64,000 bases of DNA, taken from Torymus aiolomorphi (taxonomy: Eukaryota; Arthropoda; Insecta; Hymenoptera; Torymidae). The position numbers and the translations under genes are program-made. The stretch lies in assembly GCA_036365515.1 (NCBI GenBank), contig CM070876.1, forward strand, positions 136,483,894 to 136,547,893, in the 5' to 3' direction. The notes below the pieces were generated by a model. The model saw only the letters and a list, made by a program, of their open reading frames with translations, was not told the DNA's origin and did not search any database. Shown here one piece after another: positions 22,607 to 36,046 of this stretch; the stretch's first letter is position 1, and the number at the start of each line of letters is the position of its first letter.

Positions 22607-23259
22607 GTGACGTGCAGAAATAATGCCTTCGAAATATAAACACAAATAAGAAAATAAATATCAATAGACACACGTGCACGAGTTGGTAAATACGCGCACG
22701 TAAACATCAACACTCGTCTCGAGGCGCCCATTCATGATTTCGCTATTACACCTCTGACGTCACCAGAATAACAGCTGATTCTTCGAGAAGCTTCGAGAAC
22801 CTTCCATGAGCTTCTATGCACTTTATAAGTGCAACCAGCTCTGAATACTTATTTGTAAGACGGCCACCAGCTCTTCCTCAGCTTATAATAGTGTTTCTTG
22901 TTGGTTTCATTGCACTGGTGACCGTTCCCTTAAATCGATTGTAATATTTATCATTTCTTTATTTTATGCCTGTAAAGAGATACCGCGGTGGGGAGAATAA
23001 AGCCGGATCCTTCTAGAACATTCTCGAAGGATCCCGACTGCCTATAAATACCGCTACCCATGCCGTAGCAACTCATTCGGATCTCAGCCTCAGAGCAGTT
23101 CACAGCTCTCCGGCTTGGTCTCTCTCCATACCCCTATATACATGGAGTTTTTCAATAAAAGAGAGTCTTACTCTCTGTTAAATTTTAGACTATGTCTTAT
23201 CATTTAATGACTTATAAATTCCACTACCTTTCCTCAATGCATGCCGTCGTTGACAAACA
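22607..23259 (+). repeat. LTR3 5' LTR, upstream part
   Basis: It aligns from TGACGTGCAG through TTGACAAACA with 47339-49161 of the 3' LTR (minus F5). It includes U3 promoter signals and the AATAAA at 23154-23159. It stops precisely at the Helitron border; the remaining 110 bp resume at 44434. Confidence 0.85.
22755..23080 (+). promoter_or_regulatory. LTR3 promoter: CRE palindrome, two heat-shock elements, TATA, initiator
   Basis: TGACGTCA lies at 22755-22762. A heat-shock element with five alternating units (TTCnnGAAnnTTCnnGAAnnTTC) lies at 22782-22804. A second with four units is at 23011-23028, followed by TATAAATA at 23043 and TCATTC with A at 23075. The second heat-shock element thus spans about -64 to -47, similar to its placement in insect hsp70 promoters (established knowledge). 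In the 3' LTR the first element (47513-47535), TATA (47773) and initiator are intact, while the second is degraded. This suggests stress-driven transcription (inference). Confidence 0.75.
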
Positions 23260-23335
23260 TCTATCTATATATCTACTATATATTAAAAAGCCAAAATGTC
23301 CGGCCACCCATCTTTACTCAGTAGTTCATTTATAT

Positions 23336-23605
23336 AAAGGGTTATGTAAAGGGTTAAGTAAACGTTTAAGTAAAGGGTTAAGTAAAGGGTTAAAAAGATT
23401 AAGGAAATAGTTAAGTAAAGGGTTAAGAAGGGTTAAAAAGGGTTTGAAAGAAGGATTAAAAAGGGTTTTAAAAATGGTTTAAAAAGGGGGGGTTAAAAAG
23501 GGTTAAAAAAGTGTTAAGAAAAGGTTTAAGAAAAGGGTTAAAATGACGAGTTAAAGTATGGGTTAAGTAATGAGTTAATTAAAGGGTTAAGTAACAAAAA
23601 CTTAA
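23336..23605 (+). repeat. AAGGGTTAAGTA minisatellite near the Helitron left end
   Basis: About 20 degenerate copies of (A)AAGGGTTAAGTA, 10-13 bp each. It is located 75 bp inside the TC end, where Helitrons often carry tandem repeats. It superficially resembles telomeric repeats but the period varies. Confidence 0.75.
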
Positions 23606-23969
23606 ATGAATGATGAGTAATCATGTTTAGTATAATTGTTTGTTTATTTCAAAAAATTGATCAAAATTTGTTGAAATTCTTTAAACAATGAATATACTTT
23701 AGATGTACCTATTATACACTTACTAAATATATTATTTTGATATACTTCATTAAATTTTTGTATAATAACCAATTATTATATGCGCTACTTACTCGCTTTT
23801 GCGTGTAATTGCTGCAATTTTACTTTCTATTATTAAAATTCGTTATCATAACTGATTTTTATTTTTATTTCTATCTTTAAATGTACCTTATTAATTATAC
23901 TAATAATAACCAATTATTTTAGGTGCTACTTGCTCATTTTTGTGTGTAGTTGCTGTAATTTTATTTTCT

Positions 23970-24545
23970 CCCTACCAAAAAAAATCAGATGATTTGTCAG
24001 CTGATTTCTCAGCTGATTTATCATGCCAAAATGTGACATTCTGCTCAGATGCTCAAAAGCTTACGTAAATTAAAGATCAATTTCTTCAGTATTGGAAATT
24101 GCCTATCAGGATGTTTTACTCCCCAGATGAGTTAAAAAATGCACGTTTTGCAACATTGATCATTTTTTCTATTTTTAATCATTTTGTACATGAGATATCA
24201 GCTAAGAAATCAGCTGACAAATTAGATGAAAAATTACCTGAGATGTCGCCGAAAAATCACCTGATTTTTCAGTTGATTTCTCAGCTGATATCTCATGTAC
24301 AAAATTTGTAAAATTTGAAAAATTGTGCAAAATGCTTCCAAACGTGCATTTTTTAACTCATCTGGGGGTAAAAGATCCTGACAGGCACTATTCAATCCAA
24401 GACATTTTAAGAAAAAAGTTTAATTATAAATTATTAATTATGACGGAAAATTATTCTCCGTCATTTTCCTCTCTCCCCGCATTAATCATGTACTAAATCC
24501 TCCTTAGATGTTACAGGTGCAGACGACGCGGAAGGACGCCCGGCC

Positions 24546-24576
<31 letters not shown>

Positions 24577-25405
24577 GAGCGCGCACGAACCGTTTAGACT
24601 CGTGAGAGAGTCAATTAGTCTCGTTTTGGATAGCGCCCGCGCTCCCCGTCCCAAAAGACGCGAGCGAGTGCAGTGACGTGCGACCCCCGAGTGTGAGAGT
24701 GTGTGAGTGAGTGCGCACCCGGCCACGAGCCTGTGGCCCGTTCCAGCCCCAAGAGGCAAGCGAAAGTGAGCGACGCACCAGGTGTTGGACTCGGTGCGAG
24801 CCAAGGTCGGCGACAGCGTTACGACGCCCTGTGTAAGTACCGGCTCGACTCTTCTCTCTCTCTCTATTCGCGGCAACTCGGGCCTCCTTTCCGCGCCAGC
24901 TGACCGCGCATCGCCAAGTGTTCCCTCGCCCCGGATAGCTCAATAAACGTAAGTTTCTATTTTATACGCGCGAGTGATTATTTTCCTTACCCCGTTCTCC
25001 CCGAACAATTCGATCATCAGATCCGCGTGCGGCGTGCATTGCACGAGGCGGGCTAGCCTCGCCGCCGCATGCACTATATTTGTCAACGGATAACCGCTGA
25101 GCAGCCAGGAATAAATTATCCGTTACATAATATAATTTTAAAAATTTATATATTAGATTTTAGTAATTAATTATTTATAATAAAATTAATAAATTTATTA
25201 ATATTAATATTTTTAAATAATGTTAATATTATTTTATGAGTACTGAATAAGCTGAATACTGAACCCAATACTGAAAAAGCTGATTTTTAATTTACGTAAG
25301 CTTTTGACAGCATCCGAGCAGAATCTCAGGTGACATAACATAAGAAATTAGCTGATAAATCATCTGACAAATCATCCGATTTATCAACTGATTTTTTTTA
25401 TAGGG
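23970..25405. mobile_element. CCC-ended foldback element F6 (CAGCTGATTT word body)
   Basis: Left end CCCTACCAAAAAAAATCAG, right end CTGATTTTTTTTATAGGG, with CT on both sides (23968-23969, 25406-25407). The body has repeated CAGCTGATTTNTCAGCTGAT words and folds back around 24200, with matching inner segments such as CAGATGAGTTAAAAAATGCACG and its complement. A solo LTR sits inside it (24509-25127). Non-coding. Confidence 0.7.
24509..25127 (+). repeat. Solo LTR (TGTTAC...GTTACA) inside F6
   Basis: A GC-rich island within AT-rich DNA. It starts near TGTTACAGGTGC and ends ATCCGTTACA. It has a short GA tract (24547-24572), GTAAGT sites (24832, 24950) and AATAAA (24941-24946), the same design as LTR1 and LTR2. 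No internal region follows, as expected after LTR-LTR recombination. I cannot see an exact target duplication, so the ends are approximate. Confidence 0.65.
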
Positions 25406-25914
25406 CTATTATTCAAATTCGTTATCATTACTGATTTTTATTTTCATTTTTATCTTTAAATGTGCCTTATTAAATATACTAATAATAACCAATTATTTTA
25501 TGCGCTACTTACTTATTTTTGCGTGTAGTTGCTGCAATTTTACTTTCTATTATTAAAATTCGTTATCATAACTGATCTTTATTTTTATTTTTATCTTTGA
25601 ATGTACCTTATTAAATATACTAATAATAACAAATTATTTTAAGCGCTACTTGCTCTTCTCTTATGTACACATTTGTAATAAATTTGTAAAGAATATGTTT
25701 TATTCTTATTTTTTGAATATAAGAATAAAATGAAATTTTGTGTATCTAATTTTTAAGCGCTACTTACACGTTTCCATGCGTAGTGGTTCCTGTTTATAGT
25801 ACTACTTGATATTATGTTTTGTTATTATTTTAAAAATTGAAACATGTTTTGTTATTATTTTAAAAATTGAAACATAAATAAAACGTTAGACGTTATAAAA
25901 TATTTCTTCGTAGA

Positions 25915-27160
25915 CTATATTTTTAGTATAAATATTTGCCATTTCATTTCATAATTTAGTTTATGCGTGGTATTACTAGATTTACAAACATTGTTACTTA
26001 CTGAAATATGTGCATGATCTAAAATTGTATTATCCGAATTACTTAAACATATTATGGCTGTATCCGGACCTTTATAAAAGTATTTGCATACATATTTTAT
26101 AGAATTAATTGTATTGGAAACTTCAATATTGGTATGGCAGCTAAGTTTAAGTAATAAATACGGTTTATATGGCACAATAAAACGATTGTCTGCAATTCTT
26201 TGTTTTGAAAATATAATTTTGTTACCATCATTCCTTCTTTTGTATACCGGATAACTTGCAATGTTTAAAAAAAATTGTTGTCTCAATATATTACTTTGGA
26301 AAATTTGTTGTACATTTACTTTTATCTTCATCCATACAGGGCCAATTTAAATTTTGATATCCACAAGGACCATGAATCATATTGTTTAACTAATTTGTAG
26401 AATTCTGGATACATATTTTCATCTGGAATTTCAGCAGTAACTATACTATCGATTAATTCAGAATTGAAGAATTTATCGTTATCGTCTAAATAAAGCAGCA
26501 TATGAATATATGGTAATCCTCGTTTTTGAAACTCAATGACATATATAAAAGCAATAATTTTCCCAAAAATATTCTTTTCCGTTAATTCAACTTTTAATAT
26601 ATTTATTTTCTCATGAAAAACACGAGTAACAATATCGGTCTATCGATTACATTTTTATTTGCATTAAGATTGTCTGCTATTTATTTCCACTGTGTCTTGC
26701 AGGTCATAGTTAAAAATAAATCCGGTTTTCCAAAATTCTGACATATAGTCATCGAGTCTAAATAATTTTTTTGAATAGCACGGGGACTTCCCGTAAATGA
26801 CGGCGGTAAAGTAATCATTTTTCCGATTAAAGCATTTGCATTTGCAGGTTCATTATGAACATAATACATTAAACCCTTATACATGTCCGTTCTAAAAGAA
26901 TCTTGCTCATTTCTTATATAATATAATCTACAACTTTCAATTTTTGTCCAAGCGTCAACAATAAACTGCTGTAAGCTTCCCAGAACTTAAGCATGGATTA
27001 AAATTCGTTCTAACATTTAACTTGTAACTATAATATTGTAATGTAGTCATTTTACTTTGTTTAACACTTTTATCATAACATGTCAAATAAGAATGCCAAC
27101 CGCATTCGCCACGAGGAAACAAAAGAGGATAAATCATAGGATCTATATGTTTACTTATAA
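25915..27160 (-). pseudogene. Helitron Rep-type replicase domain, degraded
   Basis: Reading down the minus strand from 27137: MIYPLLFPRGECGWH and MTTLQYYSYKLNVR, then LPPSFTGSPRAIQKNYLDSM and FGKPDLFLTMTC, all conserved in Helitron proteins. Next comes KRGLPYIHMLLYLDD, where the HUH motif has Tyr in place of the first His. IKYVCKYFYKGPD then keeps both Tyr of the nicking motif. Several stops and frameshifts occur (for example 26640-26680). The helicase domain that normally follows is absent; sequence similarity ends at about 25915. Role (known): rolling-circle nicking and joining. This copy is inactive. Confidence 0.85.
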
Positions 27161-27162
27161 TA

Positions 27163-28115
27163 CCCCAGTGGAAATTTTAAATGTATGAAAAGGTATCAAA
27201 ATGTATCAAAAGGTATCAGAGTGTACCTAAGTGTATATAGAGGTTGCATTACGTAATTTTTGTAGCACACTTTAATACCTTTTGATATCTTTTGATACAT
27301 TTTGATACCTTTTCAAAAAAATTAAAAAATTTAATATTAATTTATTTATCATTCTATTAAACACATTAACACCTTTTGGTACATCTTAAAACCTTTTCAT
27401 ACATTTTGATACCTTTTGATATATTTGTATACATTTCGGTACATTTTGATACATTTTGATACCTTTTGATATATTTATATACATTTTGGTACATTTTGAT
27501 ACATTTTGATACATTTCTATACATTTATACAAACAAATATTCATTAATACCTTTTGATACATTTTGATACCTTTCTATATATTTCCTATATATTTAAAAT
27601 ATTATTTTTATTATTTTCTACATATTTAAAACGTATCATAATGTACATAAATATGTCAAAGAGTTTCTAAATGTACAAAAATGTATGAGAATGTAAAAAT
27701 AATTTAATGTAAAAAAATATTTTTTTGATAAATGTATGAAAAGGTATCAAAAGGTATTAAAAGGTATCAAAATGTACATAAATATGTCAAAATGTGTTAA
27801 AATGTATCAAAATGTATTAAAATGTATCAAAAGATATGAAAATGTATTAAAATATATATAAGTGTACCAGAGCGTGTCTAAATGTTTCTGTCATCAATAA
27901 ATTTTTTCTTTTATCAAAAAATGATTTTATATATAAATGTATCAAAATGTATTAAAAGGTGTCAAAAGATATCAAAGTGTTCTCCAAAAGTTACGAAATG
28001 CAACCTCCACATACAATTTGATACACTTTATTACCTTTTGATACCTTTTGATAGCTTTTAATACATTTTGATACATTTTGGTACATTTTGATACATTTTA
28101 TAATTTCCACTGGGG
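27163..28115. mobile_element. CCC-ended element F1, copy b
   Basis: A complete 953-bp copy: CCCCAGTGGAAATTTTAAA ... AATTTCCACTGGGG, flanked by TA (27161-27162, 28116-28117). It interrupts the Helitron coding sequence on the minus strand; removing it with one TA leaves the reading frame continuous across the join. The body is GTATCAAAAT-type words in alternating orientation, with no coding potential. Confidence 0.9.
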
Positions 28116-28117
28116 TA

Positions 28118-29050
28118 GGTATCCTACACGTAACTGAACTTTTAGAATAAATACTATTATCTCGTTCGCTTGGAGAAAGACCGTCTTTACCAACATATAC
28201 TATTGCTACATCATTACTTGCTACAGCACTATTATTCTTTTTATCAACAGTATTGTTTCGAACCATGTACATTTTAAGTCTTTTAGGTAATAATCCACAT
28301 TTCTCTGCTGTTTTATATTCTTCCATTTCTATCTTATGCATCATTTTATATGCTATAAAATAGGGATTGATAGTACGTATTAAACTATTTAATTTATTTA
28401 ATAAGTTTAGTGAACCATTTTTACTATGTTATTTGCTAATTCGTTATCTATTAAATATAGTTGCCCGTATTTACGAGATTTTTCCCTCTCTGGCTTTAAT
28501 GAATATGAATTATGATAAGTTTGTCCGCAAACACAAAAAACTTGTAGTCCTGCAGTAGGAAATGTTACTAATTTTGTACCAAAACTTGCAAATGCCAATA
28601 AATTATTATATATTCTGATGCTATTCATAAAAGTTTTTCTTTCTTTACTGTTACTATTTATTAGTTGTTTTAGCTGTTCTGGATATGAGTCTTCATTATT
28701 AAATAAAACTTTTCCTTTATGACAACAATTAGTAAAGCATTTCTCAGCATTCGTTTCACAAGCAAAATGTTTCGCATCGCAATATATAATTTTATACATT
28801 TCTCCTAAATAATATTCAGTAATATTGTTTTCATCAATATCATTATTTGCAATAAGGACAATTTTCCATTTTTTATTGCTACTGTTTCTTGCACTGTAAT
28901 ATTTTCACGTGCACTAATACGTCGTTTCTTAATTGTATTATTTTTTTATAACTTACATTCTAAAGTAGAGTTTTTTCATAAGTTTCTCTTTCTAGTGCAT
29001 TTTTTAATTGTTACTACTTCATAAGAAGTACTTTGGCAATTTTTGCTTTT
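28118..29050 (-). pseudogene. Helitron protein, N-terminal conserved region
   Basis: From 28799 the minus strand has CDAKHFACETNAEKCFTNCC, a Cys/His cluster, then FMNSIRIYNNLLAFASFG, GLQVFCVCGQTYHNSYSL and KYGQLYLIDNELAN, a block typical of Helitron proteins upstream of the Rep domain. The frame at 28344 continues (LPKRLKMYMVRNNTV, NDVAIVYVGKDGLSPSERDNSIY) and, once F1b is removed, leads into the Rep segment. Frameshifts occur near 28400 and 28800-29040. Confidence 0.8.
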
Positions 29051-29052
29051 AA

Positions 29053-29520
29053 CCCCAATGGAAATATAAACCGTACATTCCTGTTACATTTGCGTATATA
29101 TGTGTACATTCACGTACGTTTGCGTACGTTTGCGTACATTTTGGTTACGATTCGGACATTTTTTACAGAAACGTACGCGAACGTACGTGAACGTACGCAA
29201 GCGTACGTCAACATTCTCAGATGTACGCAAACCTACAGAAATTTGCAGTAACGTGTAAAAACCTACAAGAACGTACATTTACTGAGAAAATTACTTTTAT
29301 TATAAGAACATTTTTCTATTATTGGTACATTTAAGTACGTTTTCGCATATATTTACGTACGTTTACCTACAATACTGTACAAAATGTCCGAATCGTAACT
29401 AAAACCTATGCACACGTACGCGAACGTACGCGAAGGTACACCAACGTATGTGAACGTACGTAAATTTGCAGTGACATACGCTAATTTACGTTATAGTACT
29501 GTGGATTTTTTCCAATCGGG
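29053..29520. mobile_element. CCC-ended element F2 (ACGTACG word body)
   Basis: 468 bp. Left CCCCAATGGAAATATAAACC, right ATTTTTTCCAATCGGG, with AA on both sides (29051-29052, 29521-29522). The body consists of CGTACG-rich words (AACGTACGCGAACGTACG) in both orientations. It is inserted in the N-terminal half of the Helitron coding region. The end pattern closely resembles F1 although the body word is unrelated. Confidence 0.75.
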
Positions 29521-29522
29521 AA

Positions 29523-30235
29523 TGATTTGGTTATCATCTGTAGTGCAATATATGTTCTAAATTTTTATGTTGATTTTCACTACTATTCGATTCTTTTAAT
29601 TGATTTTCTTTATTATTGTTTTTACGTAAGTCTTTTTTCGCAATGCTTCTTTTACTTTCTTCTCGATAGTGACATTTTTACGCGATTCTTTTTTACGCAA
29701 TGCCTCTTTTTCCTTTTGCTCGACAGTGGCTTTTTTACGGAAGTTTCTTTTTCTGATAACTTCATTGTCTTTATTTGAATTTTCACGTTGATTTTCGCTA
29801 CTATTCGATTCTTTTAATTGATTTTCTCTATTATTGTTTTTACGTGAGTCTTTCTTCGGCAATGCTTCTTTTACTTTCTTCTCGGTAGTGGCATTTTTAC
29901 GCGATTCTTTTTTCCGTGATTCTTCTTTTACTTTCTGCTAGGCAGTGGCATTTTTTCGCATTTCTTTTTTACATAATGCGTCTTTTTCCTTGTGCTCGAT
30001 AGTGGCTTCTTTTCGGAAGTTTCTGTTCGAATAACTTGATCGTCGTTATTTGAATTTTTACGTCATTTTTTAATTCTATTTGCCTCCCATAATTTTTGTT
30101 AGGTGCTAGCATTTTTTCGTGATTCTCTTTTTCTAATTGCTTCTTTAATTTTCTGTTCTGCAGTCGTATCTTTTCTAAGTTTCCGTTTTCCACTTGATTC
30201 CTTTAATTGCAATTCTTTATTTGCAATGTTTTCAA
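29523..30235 (-). pseudogene. Helitron protein, basic repeat linker
   Basis: Minus-strand pieces (30332-30099, 30193-29969, 29862-29596) share a repeated basic motif of the type KEALRKKESRKNVTIEKK/ATVEQKEKEALRKKE, repeated about four to five times. Such Lys/Arg/Glu-rich repeats precede the conserved block of insect Helitron proteins. It is predicted helical and charged. The pieces are in different frames, so the region is decayed. Confidence 0.7.
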
Positions 30236-30757
30236 TTACATTGCTCTGATCATTCTTAGCATATAATTCTTTATAATTTGAATAAGAATGTATTTTTTTA
30301 TCACAATTTCCATTATCGATGTTTTCATGCAAATCAACAATTTCAATAACTCTTTTTTTTTATTATTATAATTTTCTGATTGTATTTCATACAATTTACT
30401 ATAATTAGTAATGTTTATTGAAATTTCTAATTGGTTTACTAAGAGTTGCAATTGCGACATACCATTAGTGCAATATTTTCTATTTGAATAATTATTGTTT
30501 CTGCTACCTTGTACTTTGTTATGGACTATTGGAAACATTTGTATTTCATTTCGTTTGAACATATTAATTAAATGATTTCTCATTTTTCTTTCCTCAAAAA
30601 TAAGATTACAAGGGCAAACTATATTAGAAATTGATATTGAATATGCAATTGCAAACAAACCATAATTATATGGTTGTTGTTGGAGTGGAACTGTTTCATA
30701 GATGACATTTAATGATTGACAATTTGGAAATAATCTATTTATATATTTTTTATGATC
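30236..30757 (-). pseudogene. Ulp1/C48-like protease domain of the Helitron protein, cut by LTR2
   Basis: CQSLNVIYETVPLQQQPYNY leads into GLFAIAYSISISNIVCPCN and KMRNHLINMFKRNEIQMFP, matching the C-terminal part of Ulp1-like cysteine proteases fused to insect Helitron proteins. The expected D-C of the active site reads N-Y, so the catalytic Cys is missing. The N-terminal half is cut off where LTR2 begins (30758), and I do not find it on the far side of LTR2 and the LINE. Confidence 0.75.
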
Positions 30758-32296
<1,539 letters not shown>

Positions 32297-32298
32297 AC

Positions 32299-32316
32299 CG
32301 GCGCCCATAACGTGTG
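32299..32316 (+). promoter_or_regulatory. LTR2 primer-binding site
   Basis: CGGCGCCCATAACGTG sits two bases after the LTR end. It differs from the LTR1 site only at two positions, and resembles a tRNA-Lys complement with an insertion. Confidence 0.6.
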
Positions 32317-32654
32317 GAAACTCGGACACCTGCCACCGACGAGCGTGCGGGGAAATTGATATTTTCCTACGGATTGAAGGAAAATCGGGTGGTGCTGATA
32401 ACCGCGCCGCGTCGCGTATCAAATTTCGTGAGCGCGCGGTAACTTACGTGTGTATGCGTGTGTGTGTGGATTCTGTCGGTACGAGAGACCGACAGTAAGA
32501 AATACATTTTTTTTTCTCAACCGGGAAATTGGGATATAAAATTTTGGAAACGGTTTCGCGGAAATTTTTATTTTACTTTTGAGATAAAAGTAGCGATTTA
32601 GCGTCTCCCAGCTGAAGGTACGAAATTGTAAGACCTCAACTGGGAGTCGAACCG

Positions 32655-32791
<137 letters not shown>

Positions 32792-33019
32792 CACTCAAAG
32801 GGAGTGTACCTGGTTAGGCGGGAAAATTAAATTGTATTTTTTTTTACTTTTTGTAGTTTTGGTGCGCCAACCAGATACGTGTGTGCGATCGATTAGCCGC
32901 GCACAGGTACACTCCGAGAGAGACTAGAACTTGTTGAGAGCGAGTTTCGTGCGGCTAATAACCAGTAAACGAGTTGCGCTGAGTGGATTTTGACAGCGAT
33001 TAGTCAAATCAGCACAGCG

Positions 33020-34950
33020 ATGGCGGGTTCAGTAAGAAAAGCCGTCGAGGATTGGTGTAGGTGCCTCAGCGACGAAGAGACACAGCAATACACACAAGTC
33101 CTCGGTTTAAGAATGGGTGGTAGACTGTTCACGAGACTGATCCGCCTCAGCCGGTGGCTATCCGGCGACTATGATCCCAGGGATTTTGCGGTGTTAGTCG
33201 CCGATGATGAAGATTCGACACTGTTGGAGCGCACGAACGCACGTGAAGCATTCGTGGATCACGTGATCTCCACCAGTGACAAGCCACATCCACTCGAGAT
33301 ACTGAAGTCGGGCGCGACAGAAGCACAGTGCCTCGAGCGAAGGACTGTACGGGCAGCGGACGTCCCAGGTGCACAAGTTGAGGGCGACTCGACCGAGGCT
33401 GAGGAGAGTACCGGACGTCAATTGGAAAAGGGCAGAACGCACACGATTACGACGGCGGACGGTACGTCGGTTCAAATCCCGAACGAGTGGGCAGCATATA
33501 TCGAGGGAATGGAAGCCAGATTGCGGAGGATAGAAGAGACCCTCCGGACATTGACTGGCAAGTCAACACCCTGTCCGACGAGTGACACGACAGAGATCGT
33601 CCGGACAGGTGGAGAGGCCAATCACGACAATTCGGTAAACTTGACGCCCACTTGTCCGCCAGAGGAAGAAGAAACCGCAACGAGAAACTCCGGACAACAT
33701 GGAAGAACGAGAAGAAGAGTTAGGATACAGCAACCATCCCCCGGTGATAGAATATCACCGTCAGCACCCATCCCGCTCCCGCGCTGAATGAGCCTCGGCG
33801 ATGCCTTGAGAGGGGGCGGGGACTCAGAATCAAGTGCGGAACACTTCCGATTCTGAGCAACGGCGCGATTCGCGGGGTGCGACGTTGTAGACGGCAAAAC
33901 ACAACGTCAAAGATACGACCGGCGGAACACCAAGGGATGTCGGTCAAATAGTTCGACGTTGGGGAATGAGGTTCGCCGGAGATCGAGAGGAAAATATCGA
34001 CTTGTTCCTCGATAGAGTCGAAAAGAAATGGGCCTTGGCGAAGCTCCCGGAAGACGAGAAATTAAGTGCTTTGCCCGAACTCTTCGTCGGTATGGCAGGG
34101 GTGTGGGACCGTTCCCATAGACAGGGTTGGTCCACGTGGAATGAATTTCGCCGAAAAATTCATCGATGGGTCGGCGTGAAAGACCGGTTCCACCAGCGCT
34201 TAGCTCACGAGGTGGCGATGCGCACCCAAGTACCCGACGATTCGGTACATGACTTCATCACCTGCTCCGAGGCAATGATGAGTAAGATGGAGCCACCACC
34301 GCCCCTCGAAACCCAGCTGGGAACGTTTCGTCGAAATACAAAGCAACGGCTGCAGCAGCGGGTTAAACGAGGGGAATTCGCTGATGTCGATACGCTATCC
34401 AATACAGGTGGAGGCCGAGTTAGCGGGGCACGCCGAAGAGCGTTATAAGCCCCCGCCTCCACCGGATGCTCGTGTTTACGCTGAGTTAGCGCACAGGGCA
34501 CCCAAAGCGGCACCGTTAAGGGGGAAGAGAGCGGCGGTTGAGGACAAGGAGCCGCTGCCGGTACAGTCCCCCCAGATCAATGAAACGCTGGACGAGATGC
34601 TGGAGCGTTTCTCCGAAATGATTTTGGAAGGGATGAAGCAGATCAGCTCCGGATCCGCGCTGACAGCCTCTTCATCAGAGACGTCTGCGTCTCGGACCGA
34701 ATCGCCAAAGAGACCGAAAAAGAAAAAGAAGAACAGAAAATTTCGGCGATAGCGGAAGGAGAGCTCGGATAGCAGCGGCCCGTTCAGCTCGAGTAACGGG
34801 ACGAACATCGAGGAGCGAGCAGGAACAGGCTCCGACGGAACAGTCGGCACGAGTGCGGCAGCGTATGGGCCGTTGAAGTGCTGGGACTGCCGGGTGCCTG
34901 GTCACATTCGCCGAGAGTGCCCGAATCGAACGAGAGGCCTTCGGTAAACG
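33020..34950 (+). pseudogene. LTR2 gag, three frames
   Basis: The first frame (33020-33787) begins MAGSVRKAVEDWCRC, homologous to the LTR1 gag start. It is rich in charged residues, with a short coiled coil (YIEGMEARLRRIEETLRTL). The second frame (33950-34448) is a capsid-like domain: MRFAGDREENIDLFLDRVEK ... GWSTWNEFRRKIHRWVG. The third (34384-34752) is a Pro-rich then basic linker ending KKKKKNRKFRR. A nucleocapsid knuckle CWDCRVPGHIRRECP (CX2CX4HX4C, intact) lies at about 34880-34925 in yet another frame. Role (known): virion-like particle and RNA binding. Frameshifts indicate decay. Confidence 0.85.
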
Positions 34951-35480
34951 AGTTCGTCTGCTGACGACACGCAGTGAACTTGTGAACACTGACGGGTCGG
35001 GTACGGAGCGAGGGAGACGAATCCTTCCATCGTATGAACCAGCAGAAGGGGGGATTTCCCCCTGGAACAACGAGGCATCCCCTCCAAGAGACGAAGAAGC
35101 TGTTCAAGGATGAGAGATCGCGACCACCGTGGGATCGACCGGTGAAGAGCGACTCACCGAAAGCCGGCGGAGCGCCGTCGAGCAGCGAGCGTCATGCGAT
35201 CGGGTGAAAGCGTCCCCGGGGACACCCGCGCGGATCGGTTCGCGTCGCGATACGGACGGCAGGAGGAGGAATCCGAGAAACCCCCGAAAGCCCTATAGAA
35301 CGCGGAAGTTCCGAGGGCAACGACGAAAAGGAGAGAAAGGTAAATCGGTTCGAGGCAGGAACGGACGGAAGTTCGAGTCCTGCGATATCTCTCCGGGGAG
35401 GTAGCCGATGCGCCCCCGTGTAAGCGATTCAAGGATGCAGAGCAGACTATCCAGGGTATAGTCCGCGTCTGGACGGGGGG

Positions 35481-35873
35481 TGTAACTGCAGGCGCGTCTG
35501 TGTGTGTGTATGTGCGCGAACACGGAGCTCGGATCGAGCCGATCTCCGACGCACGGTATACACACAGGTAGTTGACCGAAAATATAAACATACCGCGGCC
35601 TTGGAGAAGGCAAGGCCGACAATTGCGGCATGAGGATTCGCAAGTAGAGTCGGGCTTGTCCTCGTATTACTCCGGGGGCTTGCGTGTGTGTGTGTAGTTG
35701 CTCGCACATGTAGCTGTGCGAAAAGTACCGAGCGCAACTACGACACACAATGAGCCCCGAAATGAAAACTCGCGACAACCTTGCGCGAGGGGGAAGGAGA
35801 GCGAGAGGCAGAGCCCGGCAGTATCGCTTCTGCTGTAGCTGAGGCAGCTGCTCATCCCCCGTGCGCGATGACT

Positions 35874-35908
<35 letters not shown>

Positions 35909-36019
35909 TCGAAGTGAAGTGCACGAGGATCGCGGAGTAAGTGCAGTGTAGTGCACGAGAGTGAGAGAGAGAGACGCAGCACGGCTCCGAGAACCTCGTT
36001 CGCCGGTGGTTGAGGGAGA
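35481..36019 (+). repeat. LTR2 3' LTR, truncated
   Basis: TGTAACTGCAGGCGCGTC onward matches the 5' LTR to GGTTGAGGGAGA, then stops at the TAAGA tail of the LINE. About 800 bp of LTR are missing and do not reappear beyond the LINE. The GA tract here is only about 33 bp. Confidence 0.85.
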
Positions 36020-36046
36020 TAAGATAAGATAAGATAAGATAAGATA

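Larger units (their letters stand above)
23760..25900 (+). repeat. Left subterminal repeats of the Helitron (about 145 bp units), split by F6
   Basis: The unit contains AATAACCAATTATTTTATGC, GCTACTTACTCATTTTTGCG, TGTAGTTGCTGCAATTTTAC and ATTCGTTATCATAACTGA. Copies lie at 23760-23969 and 25408-25780. Element F6 (23970-25405) interrupts the array. The same units occur in inverted orientation at 43600-44100, so the insertion has long, interrupted inverted subterminal repeats. Confidence 0.7.

Noticed and set aside
23336..23605. Telomeric repeat tract
   Set aside because: The word AAGGGTTAAGTA varies in length and does not match the insect TTAGG repeat; it sits just inside a Helitron end.
24509..25127. 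Clear target duplication for the solo LTR inside F6
   Set aside because: Flanking bases do not match exactly at any placement that I tried, so only the LTR itself is reported.
35129..35404. Arg-rich 91-codon protein before the LTR2 3' LTR
   Set aside because: Composition-driven frame in a GC-rich pol-deleted region with no motif; left unassigned.
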